Source: JAIROC01 sp031553535 (GTDB lineage Bacteria; Bacteroidota; Bacteroidia; Bacteroidales; WCHB1-69). Taken from it: a stretch of DNA of 64,000 nucleotides. The position numbers and the translations under genes were made by a program. The notes below the pieces were generated by a model. The model was not told the origin of the DNA, searched no databases, and was given only the letters and a program-made list of their open reading frames with translations. The DNA lies in NCBI GenBank assembly GCA_031553535.1, contig JAVBLM010000002.1:92561-156560 (forward strand), given 5' to 3'. Below are positions 63,078 to 64,000 of the stretch, piece by piece (the first letter of the stretch is position 1; each line of letters begins with the position of its first letter).

Positions 63078-63330
63078 AATATTTATATATCTGCAGGTCG
63101 AATAATGAATACGATTTGAATTATCTTTAAGGAATTTCAAATGATACCTTTATCGAATCGGAAAACAGATAAAATCCTCTTCCGGCCTTTGAGAAACAGA
63201 TGGTAAAAGGTATTCGTTTCTTTTTATACAGGGATTTTTACTGTTGCATAATCGGGACAAACGCTATGTCCCGTATATATCGACAGATTTGTACCGGAGC
63301 AGAATCATAGCCATATTACAGATAGTAGCA

Positions 63331-63368
63331 AAAAAAACCTCTTTCTTTTTTATGGAAGGAGGTTTTTC
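63331..63368 (+). terminator. Bidirectional terminator-like hairpin
   Basis: AAAAACCTC (63333-63341) pairs with GAGGTTTTT (63359-63367), with the stem extended inwards by CTTTC / GGAAG-type pairs; A run and T run flank it. Confidence 0.65.
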
Positions 63369-63504
63369 GTTCATCGCGGTCCCCTGCCGGACTCCAACAA
63401 ATGTGTTTTCCGGAATAAAAGATGATCTAAATATATTGACAGCTAATTCAATCTGACAAAAGGTCTACCTGTAATTCTGTTACAGAAATTGTACATTGAC
63501 AATG

Positions 63505-63740
63505 GCCTCTCCGAAAACCTGGACAGTGAAATGTCGGTTGACAATGGCCTGTCCGAAAACCTGGGCAATGAAATGTCGGTTAACATTGGCTTGTCCGAAA
63601 ACCCGGGCAATGAAATGTCGGTTGACATTGGCTTGTCCAAAAACCTGGGCAATAAAATGTCGGTTGACAATGGCCTGCCCGAAAATCTGGGCAATGGATT
63701 GTAGGTTAACAATAGACTGTCCAAAAGCTTTGGAAGTGAA
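63505..63740. repeat. 42-bp tandem array, 6 units (type F, half-core)
   Basis: The anchor CCGAAAACCTGGGCAATGAA repeats at 63511, 63553, 63595, 63637, 63679 and 63721, exactly 42 bp apart. Units continue ATGTCGGTTGACAATGGCCTGT. The right half of the family core (CCGAAA followed by ACCT) is kept, the left arm is not complementary. The last unit is degenerate. Open frames on both strands here are side effects of the period. Confidence 0.88.
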
Positions 63741-63861
63741 TTGTATAGGGTTAAATGCCGGTACGAAACTTTTGCCTGTTTTTTTCTCTTTATCTTGCAT
63801 TTTTTGAGAAACAGGATAAGATTTAGCCGGAAAAGAAAGACATAATATATTGCGGAATGAA

Positions 63862-64000
63862 TGTGTCGTCCTAAAATAGGTTGACCTAATTATACTACAA
63901 AATTACAAAAATTAGTGGACTGATGTTCACTAATTTTTTTATATACATTATTAGGAGTTTCCATATTTAAACTAAGATGTGGTCTGAAGTTATTATAGAT
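63862..64000 (-). mobile_element. IS3-family insertion sequence, one end
   Basis: The element end is placed at TGTGTCGTCCTAAAATAGG (63862 on), 28 nt outside the transposase stop codon; the rest is beyond the window. The exact boundary is inferred from the TG start and the position of the gene. Confidence 0.65.
63890..64000 (-). CDS. IS3-family transposase OrfB, C-terminal end (cut by window edge)
   Basis: 36 residues before TAA at 63892-63890. They read YNNFRPHLSLNMETPNNVY, the standard C-terminal signature of the IS3-family DDE integrase (Asn-Arg-Pro-His ... Thr-Pro), after the catalytic Glu region that lies outside the window. The minus-strand gene enters from the right edge. Copy completeness cannot be judged. 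Confidence 0.88.
   Translation of the reverse strand: MYNNFRPHLSLNMETPNNVYKKISEHQSTNFCNFVV

Overview
The window looks like a chromosomal piece of an AT-rich anaerobic member of the Bacteroidetes, most probably order Bacteroidales. Reasons seen in the sequence: many promoters carry the Bacteroidetes -7 box TAnnTTTG, Shine-Dalgarno signals are absent, several exported proteins end in a type IX secretion (T9SS) sorting domain, and family content is typical of the order (DUF4199, DUF1015, DUF4221-like lipoproteins, SppA-S41-M16 proteases, flavodiiron protein with rubredoxin). I do not assign a genus.

Layout. 1-9867 is mostly minus-strand housekeeping: HutI (cut by the edge), a sirtuin, a 2H RNA phosphodiesterase, an O2/NO-detoxification set (flavodiiron protein, rubredoxin, flavin reductase), UvrC, release factor 1 and a Nudix hydrolase. 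9891-13716 runs plus: PyrE, an SRPBCC protein and a PHP-glycosyltransferase fusion, convergent with TsaD. 15.6-25.8 kb is plus and largely export-related: a lipoprotein flavin reductase with a membrane FMN/Fe-S protein; an apparent inserted block (about 17.46-22.84 kb) of T9SS-type secreted proteins and a papain-like protease, bounded by a 90-bp direct repeat; then CsaA, an anchored nitroreductase, RidA and an exported bleomycin-hydrolase-type peptidase. 26.1-30.9 kb is minus: S41 protease, an unknown membrane protein, SppA and a beta-barrel-like protein. 32.4-40.7 kb is plus: nitroreductase, DUF1015, FabG, DUF4199, GT2, GpsA, patatin, thioredoxin and an alkyltransferase-like protein, with tRNA-Gln(CUG) on minus. 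42.6-51.4 kb is one giant T9SS adhesin with 19 near-identical modules. 51.9-60.3 kb is minus: ArgS, YggS, an M16 protease, DnaX split by a frameshift, and PurE. 60.6-63.0 kb is a lipoprotein/thioredoxin-like cassette, and the window ends in an IS3-family transposase.

Most unusual feature: seven intergenic loci hold tandem arrays with the same 42-bp period (exactly four turns of B-DNA at 10.5 bp). Four array types centre on an 18-bp hyphenated palindrome of type TTTCnGG-nnnn-CCnGAAA followed by a locus-specific 24-bp segment, and the other two look like diverged relatives. Complete arrays have 6 or 8 units. One array lies inside a MITE-like element with terminal inverted repeats and a 3-bp target duplication, another lies inside 38-bp perfect inverted repeats, and the same unit type sits on both sides of the giant adhesin in opposite orientation. 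Shorter dispersed intergenic motifs (TTTTATC-type, GTTACAGGAAGTTAC-type) recur as well. Together these suggest an active intergenic repeat economy; whether it is undescribed needs a database search.
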